A stretch of 50,730 bases of DNA, from NCBI GenBank assembly GCA_021740585.1, contig JAIOZM010000022.1:1-50730 (forward strand). Reading direction: 5' to 3'. Every line of letters begins with the position of its first letter. Position 1 is the first letter of the stretch. Both the position numbers and the translations under genes were made by a program. The notes beneath the pieces were generated by a model. That model did no database searches. It had not been told where the DNA came from and worked only from the letters and a program-made list of their open reading frames with translations. This document shows positions 10,001 to 19,305 of the stretch, piece by piece. This DNA comes from Bacteroidales bacterium. GTDB taxonomy: Bacteria > Bacteroidota > Bacteroidia > Bacteroidales > GCA-2748055.

Positions 10001-10224
10001 TCGACCTTATTCTTATGGATGTGCAAATGCCGGAGTTGGATGGCTATGAAGCTGCTATATCGGTAAAAAAAATTAATCCGCATATTCCCATAATAGCCCA
10101 AACGGCTTATGCAATGTCAGGTGAAAAAGAACGAAGCTTGCAATCGGGCTGCGATGATTATCTGGCTAAACCTATCAGAGCTGTTGATTTAATTAAGGTA
10201 CTAAGTAAGTATTTTGAAAAATAA
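7045..10224 (+). CDS. Hybrid sensor histidine kinase, PAS/GAF/PAS
   Basis: A 1059-residue phosphorelay protein with no membrane segment, so probably cytoplasmic. Order: a receiver-like N-terminal domain (1-125), PAS (about 145-260), PAS (265-390), GAF (395-545), PAS (560-680), HisKA with His700 in NMSHEIRTP, HATPase (about 780-920, DTGIGI and GGTGIGLSIS), and a C-terminal receiver with Asp992 in LILMDVQMP. The N-terminal domain has the receiver pattern but is degenerate: the phosphoacceptor is Asn57 (VIVFNYG) and the acidic pair after strand 1 is replaced by Gly-Asn (ILICGNSR). It therefore probably senses or docks and is not phosphorylated. No output regulator is adjacent. The next gene, 310 bp on, codes for a catalytically dead trypsin-fold protein. 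Confidence 0.93.
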   Translation: MTHTEVRILICGNSRISEQILDSLKNKLHAYKYQIVNEFDEMKKGLVEFSPNVIVFNYGHKAFNCNAIIAFLDEAQNEVPIFVVSENLDETEAELCFKSGVLEVLDIKELYKLPHILKELFLSHDRSVDKIISENGSHHDSIYKSVYDAANDAIFIHNSKTFGLIDVNPKAVEMYGYTKDELLKLRIGDISDSEMGFTTELGKKYAIEAIQKGEVSMEWRAKKKSGITFWVYVTIKPIVVAGQPFLMAIVRDIDNVKSVESSLTSAREQYEALTKNSPDIIMRFDTNLRHIYVNAGVKEMFGLDPEVFLNKTHKEMNIFPDHMCDFWEDSIQKVFDEAKPNKVFFSIKGLDGDVDLEWRLYPETAGKEKVVSVLGMARDITENKRQERIQKVLFEITTAVNTTNDLNDFFLHIQQSLNAVIDTKNCYIALYDENTDTLSLPFHKDEKDTFKEFPAGKTTTAYVIRTGKSQLLDIEKINELTEKGEIEPIGAASLYWLGVPLKISDKTIGVFVVQSYDENVVYTQDDVKILEFVSDQIARAIERKKAQDELKANEERQRSIVESSPDGIVMIDMEGNFLEYNSSFIDLIGVENKKLVRDKNIIQYIVKEDVMKFRNLLYDTLQNNFSKNIELRMKRKGGREFFAEASMGLIQNQGRKESSFVITVKNINERKNYEYNLKLAKTKAEESDKLKTAFLSNMSHEIRTPMNAIIGFAELLSTVGDDEQLKMDFISQINHGADTLMRLIEDIIDISKIEAGEIKIFKTEFSLRPVLDDIHQLFLTSLDRQGKKHLNIEIDNNGYNSSIKLNTDEFRLRQIFSNLLNNAIKFTDKGQIRFGIKEKTNSLLVFYVKDTGIGIAEENQKLIFERFRQGHENKNQFYGGTGIGLSISKHLIEQMGGKINLISKQNQGAEFVFSLPYFDENSNEKRDPVRQLFEEKNWQGRKIIIAEDEDSNYKLLFEVLKRSGIDVIRARTGKEVIQLVSENGHFDLILMDVQMPELDGYEAAISVKKINPHIPIIAQTAYAMSGEKERSLQSGCDDYLAKPIRAVDLIKVLSKYFEK

Positions 10225-10534
10225 AATTAAGTTAAGGATTCTATATGTAATTCTTTTCTTTCTGGTAGTTGCCCGATAGTGTAATTGTAGAACTGAGTAA
10301 CCAGAACTCTATATTTCTTCCTTAAAGTGAAGGGTAGAAGTATCTGATCCGGATACTGAAAAGCCAGAACTTTAAATTCAAAGTGGTTGGAATATCTGAA
10401 ATTTAGTCGTTTGGAATAGAAACTTAATAACTAAAAATTAGCTTATTGATTAGTTTATTTTATATTTTTGAAAAAAATATCGATTATTGATGTTACTTTT
10501 TACTTGTTCCTGACACTTATTAAACTAATGCGTT
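10225..10534. other. 310-bp intergenic gap, nothing recognised
   Basis: A+T-rich spacer between the hybrid kinase and the trypsin-fold gene. I see no open frame of note, no convincing terminator hairpin and no clear promoter. The length suggests that the downstream gene has its own promoter. Confidence 0.5.
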
Positions 10535-11359
10535 ATGGAAAAATCTCTATCTGACATGTTTGAAGAAATCTGGAATAAGTATCACAAGGCAGTATGCTCC
10601 ATTATTTTTTATAGCCATTCCGGGAGTAAGCTGTTTGGCATAACCGGTTTTAAATACGGAAACAGGGTAATTACTGACAATGTTGTTGCCAAGCTTAAAG
10701 AAGTAAATGAAGTGGCCATTAGGTTTTATGAAATCGATGGTATGACCGTTTTTCGCGAAATAAGATACTCTACAAAAGATTTTGTCGGTTTACTTGCTAA
10801 GGAAACTGAGCTAAACAATATCGGATTTACCTTTTTCTTACTTTCGGAAGACCAACAAATTGGTTTGCAGAATTTAGAATTTTGTAGCAATTGCGAACCG
10901 GTAATAGGATTACAGGTATTAACCATCGAATATCAATTTGATTACAATAATATAGCTCTTAGACCTGGATTCATTACCTCTTATTCTAAAAACGGTAATG
11001 GATATACAATGATTCAATACGACGGATCAATTAATCCAAGCGTAAATGGGGCTCCCCTTATTGATGTAAAAACCGGAAAAGTAAAGGGTATTTTGTCGAA
11101 TAGAGATCTCCATATAGTGAAGGCCTACGAGGAGATGAAACGGATTGCTGATAATAATATCGAGACCTTGGAACAAGTTAAAGGGAAATGGACTTTCGAT
11201 GATATCGATCCTATTCAGGTTATGATTGTCAGCCAGAATCAGCTCAAATATGCGGCCAAGAAGTTTTATACCAGTTTCTCTCTAAAATCGGGCTGTGCTC
11301 TTGAAATAAATTACCTTAAAGACCTGTTTGACATGGATCGTGAACCGGATTTTGAGTAG
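10535..11359 (+). CDS. Trypsin-like fold protein, catalytic residues lost
   Basis: A 274-residue protein with no signal peptide. The middle matches the S1C/HtrA-type trypsin fold: GITGFKYGNRVITDNVV aligns with the block that normally holds the catalytic His (TNxHVV), and INPSVNGAPLIDVKTGKV aligns with the block that normally reads PGNSGGPLI. The His position is Asn49 and the nucleophile Ser position is Asn171; an Asp in KDFVGLL (Asp82) may be the retained third member. The protein is therefore likely an inactive protease used for binding. After the fold comes a roughly 75-residue tail with no recognised domain. It lies downstream of a hybrid kinase and convergent with xseB. The fold assignment is by motif comparison; the role is unknown. 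Confidence 0.72.
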   Translation: MEKSLSDMFEEIWNKYHKAVCSIIFYSHSGSKLFGITGFKYGNRVITDNVVAKLKEVNEVAIRFYEIDGMTVFREIRYSTKDFVGLLAKETELNNIGFTFFLLSEDQQIGLQNLEFCSNCEPVIGLQVLTIEYQFDYNNIALRPGFITSYSKNGNGYTMIQYDGSINPSVNGAPLIDVKTGKVKGILSNRDLHIVKAYEEMKRIADNNIETLEQVKGKWTFDDIDPIQVMIVSQNQLKYAAKKFYTSFSLKSGCALEINYLKDLFDMDREPDFE

Positions 11360-11397
11360 CATGTTTATTGATTAAAGGTTTGCTATTCCGGATTTCT

Positions 11398-11604
11398 TTA
11401 CTCTCCCTTCTCTTCAGTATCAAGTATTTTATTTATTTCTGCTTCCGTATTTTTAAGTTTGCTCTTGCAATAATGAATTAACTCGGTAGCTCTCTTAACT
11501 TTATCAGCCAGTTGATCAACATCGAGTTCCTCTTCTTCAAGGTTTTGAAGGATCTCCTCAATCTCCTTTACAGCCTCATTGTAGGTTATAGTCTTTTTTG
11601 CCAT
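11398..11604 (-). CDS. xseB: Exodeoxyribonuclease VII small subunit
   Basis: A 68-residue, highly charged helical protein typical of XseB: TYNEAVKEIEEILQNLEEEE, then a conserved LADKVKRATELIHYCKSKL helix. Several XseB copies bind one XseA to form the single-strand-specific nuclease that trims DNA in both directions in the cytoplasm. It begins 5 bp after the xseA stop, so the two are co-transcribed and probably translationally coupled. Length is normal. Confidence 0.93.
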   Translation of the reverse strand: MAKKTITYNEAVKEIEEILQNLEEEELDVDQLADKVKRATELIHYCKSKLKNTEAEINKILDTEEKGE

Positions 11605-11609
11605 TTCCT

Positions 11610-13010
11610 TTATTTTTTAGTTACTTTACTTATAAACTCTCCTTTATAGAGTCTGGTTTTAACTTCATCACCCATATTTAAATCGCCCGAATCTTTTACC
11701 AATATTCCGTTTAAATAGCTAATGGAGTAACCTCGCTTTAAAATATTAACAGGATCCAGAATTTTTAATGCATTAAGTCGATTCTCCAGCTTATGGTTTT
11801 CTTTACTAATAAACCGTGGAATGGTCATTCTCAGTATTCTCGAATTAGCATCCTGTTTATCCATGGCAATTCTGAGTCCGGATTTAAGCCATGATCTAAG
11901 TTGCTGGCTGTTTCTGTTTAAATCAGTGGTTTTTGAGAATACTAATCGCCGGGATTTATTTTCTGTTTGAATTGCCAGGGAATTTAATTTATTCTGGTGA
12001 TCTGAAAGTTTGCTTTTTATGGAATTATACAAGGCTATGGAAAACCGGTTCATATTTTTTTCCGATTGAACAATACCTGCCTTGGCAACAAAATTGATGC
12101 TTTCCTGCAATTCGTTTAATAAAGCTGAAAATCCAACCATTCTGTCGATAAGAAATTCTGCCACTGCTGTAGGTGTTTTCAATTTAGTATGGGCAACCAA
12201 ATCAGCGATAGTTTCATCTCTTTCATGACCAATGCCTGTAAGTATGGGTATGGGAAATTGGGTGATGTAATATGCCAGATCGTAGCTGTTAAAACATTCC
12301 AAATCAATTTTGGCACCACCTCCCCTGATGACTACCACCAAATCGAAATTTCCACCGCTGTCATAAATTTTCTCCAGCATGGCAATAATCGATTCCTCTG
12401 CTTTATCACCTTGCATCAATGCAGGGAAAAGGTTAATGTTAAAATGAAAATTATAGATATTGTTTTCCAGACTGTTGAGGAAATCTTCATACCCGGCTGC
12501 CGATTCTGAAGAAATAACGGCAATGTTTTGAATGACCATTGGAAGGTCCAATTCCTTGTTCATGTTCATAACCCCTTCATGAATAAGGCGTTGAATGACT
12601 TCTTCTTTTTTCTGAGCGAGCTCACCCAATGTGTAGCTGGGATCGATATCTGTAATATTCAGACTTATAGAGTATTGCGGATGGTACTCTAAGCTTGCCA
12701 GCACCATAATTTTGATTCCCGGCGATAACTCGTATCCGGTAGATCCTTCAAAATAAGGTCGTAACATACGATAGGTATAGGACCAGATGGTAGCTTTAAT
12801 TCGGGCAGCAATTTTGTCAGCATTCTTAGCTTTCTCTGTTAATTCAATGTAAACATGACCGTTTGAATGTTGGCGAATCTCACTTATTTCTCCAATCAGC
12901 CAAAATTTCTCAGGAAAGGAATCGTTCAGACTACTTTTAATCTTCCGGCTTAATTCACTTAATGAAATAGCCTTTTGAGAGGGATTATTGTTTGATGATT
13001 TTGCTGACAA
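11610..13010 (-). CDS. xseA: Exodeoxyribonuclease VII large subunit
   Basis: The 466-residue catalytic subunit of exonuclease VII, which degrades single-stranded DNA into oligonucleotides. An N-terminal OB-fold (about 20-125, with FWLIGEISEIRQHSNGHVYI) precedes the catalytic domain, with the conserved stretches VVIRGGGAKIDL and TGIGHERDETIADLVAHTKL around residues 225-275. A long helical arm and the C-terminal segment with LKRGYSISYLNG follow. The gene overlaps the 3' end of the secreted subtilase gene by 26 bp and precedes xseB by 5 bp. The unusual neighbour upstream suggests that an envelope operon was joined to a DNA-repair pair rather than a functional link. Confidence 0.95.
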   Translation of the reverse strand: MSAKSSNNNPSQKAISLSELSRKIKSSLNDSFPEKFWLIGEISEIRQHSNGHVYIELTEKAKNADKIAARIKATIWSYTYRMLRPYFEGSTGYELSPGIKIMVLASLEYHPQYSISLNITDIDPSYTLGELAQKKEEVIQRLIHEGVMNMNKELDLPMVIQNIAVISSESAAGYEDFLNSLENNIYNFHFNINLFPALMQGDKAEESIIAMLEKIYDSGGNFDLVVVIRGGGAKIDLECFNSYDLAYYITQFPIPILTGIGHERDETIADLVAHTKLKTPTAVAEFLIDRMVGFSALLNELQESINFVAKAGIVQSEKNMNRFSIALYNSIKSKLSDHQNKLNSLAIQTENKSRRLVFSKTTDLNRNSQQLRSWLKSGLRIAMDKQDANSRILRMTIPRFISKENHKLENRLNALKILDPVNILKRGYSISYLNGILVKDSGDLNMGDEVKTRLYKGEFISKVTKK

Positions 13011-14613
13011 GGGTCGATGAGTTGTTTTCTGTTCTTAGTAAATATATTCCCGGGGATTCGATTCCAACATTTTCAATTTGAATAATTTCACCTGATTTCC
13101 AATCATTGTGATTTGAATACAACAACTTTCCGGATAGAGTATATATTTCAATTTTTGTAATGGCGTGGTCTGCTTTAATATATAAAACATTTTGAAAGGG
13201 ATTGGGGTAAATCTGAATTTCCGGCTTAACAATATTGTTTTCAACCTCACTTAATATCCATAATGCCAGCATAAAATTAGGAATTCCATAACCGTGAGTA
13301 GCATCAGGATAGGAATTTCGACTTGCACTTTTTCTGATAGCGTTAATGATCTCAAGATTGGTTTTTTCGGGCATGGCCTGCCACAAGCATGCAGTGAATC
13401 CTGCTATCTGGGGTGCGGAAAAAGAGGTACCGGAGCCTTTTCCAATAGTTCCTGAGGCGGTAATTATTGAAGTTTCAACCCCAACGGCCAAAACATCCGG
13501 TTTTATGCTTTCACTTTCTTCCAATCCTCTGGAAGAAAACAGTGCTACATTTCCTTCTGTGTCAATGGCACCAATGGCAAGAACATTTTTCCCGTCAGCA
13601 GGTGTCGTGATGGTTCCCCAGCTGTCGTCTCCCTGATTTCCGGCACTATTTATCACTATCATACCTTTTGAAAAGGCTGCTTCTGCTGCCCTTGTTACAA
13701 GTGCATCTACCCCGGTAAGATTTGAATAATCGTAATTCATTTCGGGAAAATCAAAAAAGTGATAGCCAAGAGATGCCGTAATAATATCGGCCCCCATGCT
13801 ATCGGCATATTCAGCAGCAAAAAGCCAGAGTGCTTCTTCCACTTTAGTTTCGGTGTTTACATCTTCCGAACGTAACAGCAGGAAAGAAGCTTCGGGTGAA
13901 CTACCAATGTATTGCCCCGGAGTATTCACCGCCATGGTGCTCAAAACGCTCATGCCATGACTGTTTTCATTAAAAATATTGCTGGTAGGATTCACAAAAT
14001 CTTTATGGCTTATGATCTGGTCATTATCCCGTATATTTTTAAACCAGGGGATGGAGTCCACCCTGAAAAATCCGCCATCCAAAACGGCAATATGAATTCC
14101 TTCTCCCTTGAAACCAAGTTCATGGAGCCCGAGTCCACCTAAAATATTAAGTTGAGTATATGCGGTACCATAATCGTTTTCCGTAAACAGCTTATTCTCA
14201 AAATGAAAAGAATTGTTTTCTGATTCAATAATTGTACCTGCAAAATTTGCATATTCGGTCGAGGAATGACTTACAAAGTCAAGATAGTCAATACTGTCGA
14301 TTAGTAAAGTATCCGTCGTTTCAACCACTACTGCGTTGAACCATTTAGAGCTGCCGGTAATTTTTAGTCCGAGACTCCGGAGGCTGTCCAGATAAATATC
14401 TGAAACCGGTAAATCCTCCAATGTGACAGGGATATTGGCTTTTTGTCGTCGGCTGATAGCACGTGATGAAAGAAACTGTTCCGGTGAATCTATAGTGTAT
14501 GTGTTATTATCTTTATCTTTCAGGCTTATCCAATAATGAGTGGGAGACATTCTCTGAGAGAAGGTGTTTAGTGATAAAAAGAAAAAAAATAATATGGAAA
14601 GATTTAGTTTCAT
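12985..14613 (-). CDS. Secreted subtilisin-like S8 protease, T9SS cargo
   Basis: A 542-residue secreted serine protease. The signal peptide is about 20 residues (FFLSLNTFSQ). An N-terminal pro-region reaches about residue 165. The S8 catalytic set follows: Asp179 in IAVLDGGF, His219 in NENSHGMSV, Asn326 in INSAGNQGD as oxyanion residue and Ser397 in GSGTSFSAP. The last 80 residues (from PEIQIYPNPF to SKIIKQ) are a type A T9SS sorting domain, so the enzyme should cross the outer membrane and be anchored or released at the surface. All catalytic residues are present. It begins 9 bp after the MORN-like gene stop and overlaps xseA by 26 bp. Substrate unknown. Confidence 0.93.
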   Translation of the reverse strand: MKLNLSILFFFFLSLNTFSQRMSPTHYWISLKDKDNNTYTIDSPEQFLSSRAISRRQKANIPVTLEDLPVSDIYLDSLRSLGLKITGSSKWFNAVVVETTDTLLIDSIDYLDFVSHSSTEYANFAGTIIESENNSFHFENKLFTENDYGTAYTQLNILGGLGLHELGFKGEGIHIAVLDGGFFRVDSIPWFKNIRDNDQIISHKDFVNPTSNIFNENSHGMSVLSTMAVNTPGQYIGSSPEASFLLLRSEDVNTETKVEEALWLFAAEYADSMGADIITASLGYHFFDFPEMNYDYSNLTGVDALVTRAAEAAFSKGMIVINSAGNQGDDSWGTITTPADGKNVLAIGAIDTEGNVALFSSRGLEESESIKPDVLAVGVETSIITASGTIGKGSGTSFSAPQIAGFTACLWQAMPEKTNLEIINAIRKSASRNSYPDATHGYGIPNFMLALWILSEVENNIVKPEIQIYPNPFQNVLYIKADHAITKIEIYTLSGKLLYSNHNDWKSGEIIQIENVGIESPGIYLLRTENNSSTLVSKIIKQ

Positions 14614-14622
14614 TCAGATTTC

Positions 14623-15405
14623 TTATAGAAAATCAGACAAATTAGGCTCTGTGTAATTATTCAGACTGTCTTCAAGCATTTTTGAAAATTCCTTAATTTT
14701 TTCCTTTAAGACTTCGTTAGGCAGCATTTTTCCATCAACAAATTCAAGTTCCATATCCACTATATTGCCCTCTGCATAATATTCCCAGATGCCGTCCATT
14801 TTTCCCATGATATAATTACCGTGAATCGATTTTGTGCCGTCACTGTTAAAAGAAGAATACTCACCATCTCTTACTCCATCAATATTTATGCAGGTAAGCC
14901 GAAGCTGTCCGTTTTCATAATACTGCTCCCATAATCCATGCATTACATCATTTTTCCACATCATGTTTTCTGCAACAGAGCCATCATCATAGTACTTTAT
15001 GCTTTCCCCATTTCGTGCACCGCGGATATAGCTTTCTTTTAAAGTGAGCCTTTTATTGTAAAAGGAGTAATAATTCCAGGTGCTGTCTTTTTCCTGTCCG
15101 ATATATTTCCCCTCTGCTGCAAGGTTTCTGCTTTCGTAATAGAGTTTGGCGTAAGATTGAATCCCATCGGGAAGAAAGGTCAATTCAGCCTTCAAAACAC
15201 CTCCTTCATAATAACGCCTCAGTGTTCCAACAGGCTTTCCCTGGTAAAAAGTCCCTTCGTACAAAAGATTCCCATTCTCAAAATATTTTTTCCATACACC
15301 TGTCTTAAGTCCCTGATTATCGTATTTATTGATTTCAGGTTCCTGATTAAATGCAGTTAAAGGTACAATAAGTACCAGAATAAACAGAGTAATTCGTTTT
15401 ATCAT
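14623..15405 (-). CDS. MORN-repeat / YwqK-like exported protein
   Basis: A 260-residue protein with an N-terminal signal peptide (FILVLIVPLTAFNQ). It is built from repeated units of the MORN-like pattern G-x-W-x-x-Y-x-x-x-G-x-L-x-x-E, for example TGVWKKYFENGNLLYEGTFY, HGLWEQYYENGQLRLTC and DGIWEYYAEGNIVDMELEF. Such repeats make extended beta-hairpin scaffolds. Proteins of this kind are often labelled YwqK-family antitoxin, but no toxin gene is nearby and export argues against that role. It is the first gene of the minus-strand operon with the subtilase, xseA and xseB. A TAACTTTG word at 15410-15417 (minus strand) resembles a -7 promoter element but lies very close to the ATG. Confidence 0.8.
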   Translation of the reverse strand: MIKRITLFILVLIVPLTAFNQEPEINKYDNQGLKTGVWKKYFENGNLLYEGTFYQGKPVGTLRRYYEGGVLKAELTFLPDGIQSYAKLYYESRNLAAEGKYIGQEKDSTWNYYSFYNKRLTLKESYIRGARNGESIKYYDDGSVAENMMWKNDVMHGLWEQYYENGQLRLTCINIDGVRDGEYSSFNSDGTKSIHGNYIMGKMDGIWEYYAEGNIVDMELEFVDGKMLPNEVLKEKIKEFSKMLEDSLNNYTEPNLSDFL

Positions 15406-15626
15406 TTTTCAAAGTTAACATGGTATAAGAGAAAACTGGAAGATATCTGTTTTAGTATTTCCAGATTGGTTCTTCTTCAACATCAAAGATAAAAAAAAAG
15501 AGGGCTGTCTCAAAATTGCTTTTTAGCTGGTTTCCTTTTTCTTTAGTTATTCATCTGTAAGGATTTAATTATAGGGATTTTGCTCAGCAAATTGCCTTGT
15601 CGGCGTGAAAATCTAAAATAAAAAAA

Positions 15627-15650
15627 AGCTGTCTCAATATTGGGACAGCT
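15627..15650 (-). terminator. Intrinsic terminator of dnaK (bidirectional)
   Basis: AGCTGTC (15627-15633) pairs with GACAGCT (15644-15650), extendable by one G-U and two further pairs, with an A-run on one side and a T-run on the other, so it can act on both strands. It lies 23 bp past the dnaK stop. A second GGCTGTCTCA half-copy without its partner arm lies near 15503-15512. The rest of 15406-15626 holds no gene. Confidence 0.9.
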
Positions 15651-15673
15651 TTTTATATTTTATGTAACCAAGA

Positions 15674-17572
15674 TTATTTTACTTCTTCAAAGTCAACATC
15701 AGTAACCTCTCCATCATTTTTCTTTGATGTTTCCGGTTCTCCTTCTGCACTGGCTTCGGGTTTAGCTTCCTGACTTGCTTTGTACATTTCTTCGCTGGCA
15801 GCCTGCCAAACAGTATTCAGTTCTGCGGTTGCTTTTTCAATGGCGTCAAGATCTTCGCTTTTATGAGCTTCCTTAAGAACGCTAAGCGCTTTCTCGATAG
15901 GCTCCTTCTTTTCAGCAGGAACCTTATCTCCGAATTCGGCTAGTTGTTTTTCGGTCTGGAAAATCAAACCGTCGGCTGCGTTCAGCTTGTCAACTTTTTC
16001 CTTAGCAATCCTGTCAGCTTCTTCATTTTCCTTAGCTTCCTGTCTCATTCTTTCAATTTCAGTGTCGCTAAGTCCTGAAGATGCTTCAATTCTAATGCTT
16101 TGCTCTTTACCGGTTCCTTTATCTTTTGCTGACACATTCAGGATACCGTTTGCATCGATATCGAACGAAACTTCAATCTGAGGAACACCGCGAGGGGCAG
16201 GGGGAATGCCATCCAGATGGAAGCGGCCAATGGTTTTGTTATCTTTAGCCATCGATCTTTCACCCTGAAGAATATGAATTTCCACCGAAGGCTGATTGTT
16301 AGAAGCCGTGGTAAAAGTTTCTGTTTTCTTTGTTGGAATGGTAGTGTTTGCCTCAATTAAACGGGTTGATACATTTCCCATGGTTTCAATACCCAAAGAA
16401 AGAGGAGTTACGTCGAGTAAAAGAACATCTTTTACTTCACCGGTTAATACCCCACCCTGAATGGCTGCACCAACAGCAACAACTTCATCTGGATTAACAC
16501 CTTTGGAAGGGGCTTTTCCAAAATATTTTTGAACGATATCCTGAATAGCAGGAATACGAGTCGATCCACCAACAAGAATTACTTCATCAATATCTTTTGG
16601 AGTTAAGCCGGCATCTTTCATTGCCTTTTTACAAGGCTCAAGGGTAGCCTGAATCAGTTTGTCGGCCAGACTCTCAAATTTAGCCTTTGTCAGTGTCTTA
16701 ACTAAGTGTTTAGGAACACCGTCAACAGGCATAATATAAGGAAGATTTATCTCAGTGCTGTTTGAGCTTGATAATTCAATTTTTGCTTTTTCAGCAGCTT
16801 CCTTAAGTCTTTGCAGGGCCATTGGATCTTTTGAAAGATCAGCACCCTCATCATTTTTGAATTCCTGTACCAGCCAGTCGATAATGGTATGGTCGAAATC
16901 GTCACCACCAAGGTGAGTGTCACCATTGGTTGATTTAACTTCAAATACGCCATCACCCAATTCAAGAATTGAGATATCGAAAGTTCCACCGCCAAGGTCA
17001 AAAACAGCAATGGTCATATCCTTATTTCTCTTGTCGAGTCCGTAAGCCAAAGCTGCAGCTGTTGGCTCGTTAATAATTCTTTTCACAGTTAAACCTGCAA
17101 TTTCACCGGCTTCCTTAGTAGCCTGACGTTGCGAATCGCTGAAGTATGCAGGAACGGTAATCACGGCTTCCGTAACTTCCTGACCCAGATAATCTTCCGC
17201 TGTTTTCTTCATCTTTTGAAGAATCATCGCAGATATCTCCTGAGGTGAATACTTTCTATCGTCAATTTGAACGCGTGGTGTATTATTATCGCCTTTTACA
17301 ACGTTATAAGATACACGTTTAACTTCTTTTTGAACTTTGTCAAAGCTTTCTCCCATAAACCTTTTTATTGAAAAAATAGTTTTGGTCGAATTGGTAATAG
17401 CCTGACGTTTGGCAGGATCACCAACTTTTCTTTCACCATTTTCAACAAAAGCCACCATGGAAGGAGTGGTTCTTTTTCCTTCGCTGTTAGGAATAACAAC
17501 AGGCTCATTCCCTTCCATAACTGAAACGCAAGAGTTGGTTGTTCCTAAATCGATACCTATAATTTTACCCAT
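15674..17572 (-). CDS. dnaK: Molecular chaperone DnaK (Hsp70)
   Basis: The ATP-driven cytosolic chaperone that binds exposed hydrophobic segments with DnaJ and GrpE. The 632-residue protein starts with the phosphate loop [13 protein letters not shown] and has the second ATPase signature [15 protein letters not shown] (about residue 190) and the third [14 protein letters not shown] (about 335). A substrate-binding domain opens near 390 ([16 protein letters not shown]), followed by a helical lid and the acidic tail TDVDFEEVK. Length is normal. dnaJ and grpE are not adjacent, and the gene is monocistronic with its own terminator. Upstream is a cluster of TGACA words that may be its stress operator. 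Confidence 0.98.
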   Translation of the reverse strand: MGKIIGIDLGTTNSCVSVMEGNEPVVIPNSEGKRTTPSMVAFVENGERKVGDPAKRQAITNSTKTIFSIKRFMGESFDKVQKEVKRVSYNVVKGDNNTPRVQIDDRKYSPQEISAMILQKMKKTAEDYLGQEVTEAVITVPAYFSDSQRQATKEAGEIAGLTVKRIINEPTAAALAYGLDKRNKDMTIAVFDLGGGTFDISILELGDGVFEVKSTNGDTHLGGDDFDHTIIDWLVQEFKNDEGADLSKDPMALQRLKEAAEKAKIELSSSNSTEINLPYIMPVDGVPKHLVKTLTKAKFESLADKLIQATLEPCKKAMKDAGLTPKDIDEVILVGGSTRIPAIQDIVQKYFGKAPSKGVNPDEVVAVGAAIQGGVLTGEVKDVLLLDVTPLSLGIETMGNVSTRLIEANTTIPTKKTETFTTASNNQPSVEIHILQGERSMAKDNKTIGRFHLDGIPPAPRGVPQIEVSFDIDANGILNVSAKDKGTGKEQSIRIEASSGLSDTEIERMRQEAKENEEADRIAKEKVDKLNAADGLIFQTEKQLAEFGDKVPAEKKEPIEKALSVLKEAHKSEDLDAIEKATAELNTVWQAASEEMYKASQEAKPEASAEGEPETSKKNDGEVTDVDFEEVK

Positions 17573-17636
17573 AATCTATTTTGTGTTTTATAATCTATAA
17601 TCTGTTTCTAAAATCTATTTTGAATTTCTCTTAAGT

Positions 17637-17731
17637 TGACAATGATTATGCCATCTGTGTTTATGCGGAAAATTATGACAGTTTTTACCTTGTTTAGCGG
17701 AATATGGGAATGACAAGTTGACAATTTGGCA
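17637..17731. promoter_or_regulatory. Phased TGACA words upstream of dnaK
   Basis: TGACA occurs at 17637-17641, 17676-17680, 17711-17715 and 17719-17723, and the variant TGGCA at 17727-17731. The last three are spaced exactly 8 bp apart. Read towards dnaK these are TGCCA and TGTCA words, 65 to 160 bp ahead of the start codon. A direct-repeat operator for a heat-shock regulator is inferred; the sigma factor or repressor is unknown. The rest of the 372-bp gap between dnaK and the divergent secreted-protein gene is A+T-rich and gene-free. Confidence 0.45.
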
Positions 17732-17886
17732 GAATTGAGGACTGTGTTTTATAGAATTTATATAATTGGGAAGAGTTATTTTTTTGGTTACTCAGCAATA
17801 CATCCCTACATTTCTTATATGCGGGTTCTTTTGAAATGGAGGGGATAGGTATTATAAAATAAGAAGAAAATAATTGAAAGTCAATA

Positions 17887-17917
17887 TTGACTTATGTATT
17901 ATTTCAAAATAACTTTG
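17887..17917 (+). promoter_or_regulatory. Promoter of the secreted-protein cluster
   Basis: TTG at 17887-17889 and TAACTTTG at 17910-17917, separated by 20 nt, match the Bacteroidota -33/-7 consensus. Transcription would start near 17924, about 20 nt before the ATG at 17945. Confidence 0.72.
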
Positions 17918-17944
17918 ATATTCTAACTATAAACCTGACACCAA

Positions 17945-19303
<1,359 letters not shown>

Positions 19304-19305
19304 AA

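Noticed and set aside
12189-12509. 106-codon plus-strand frame
   Set aside because: Antisense to xseA catalytic region; no start context or recognised motif.
14623-15405. Toxin-antitoxin system (YwqK antitoxin label)
   Set aside because: The protein has a signal peptide and no toxin-like partner; the MORN-like repeats alone explain the label.
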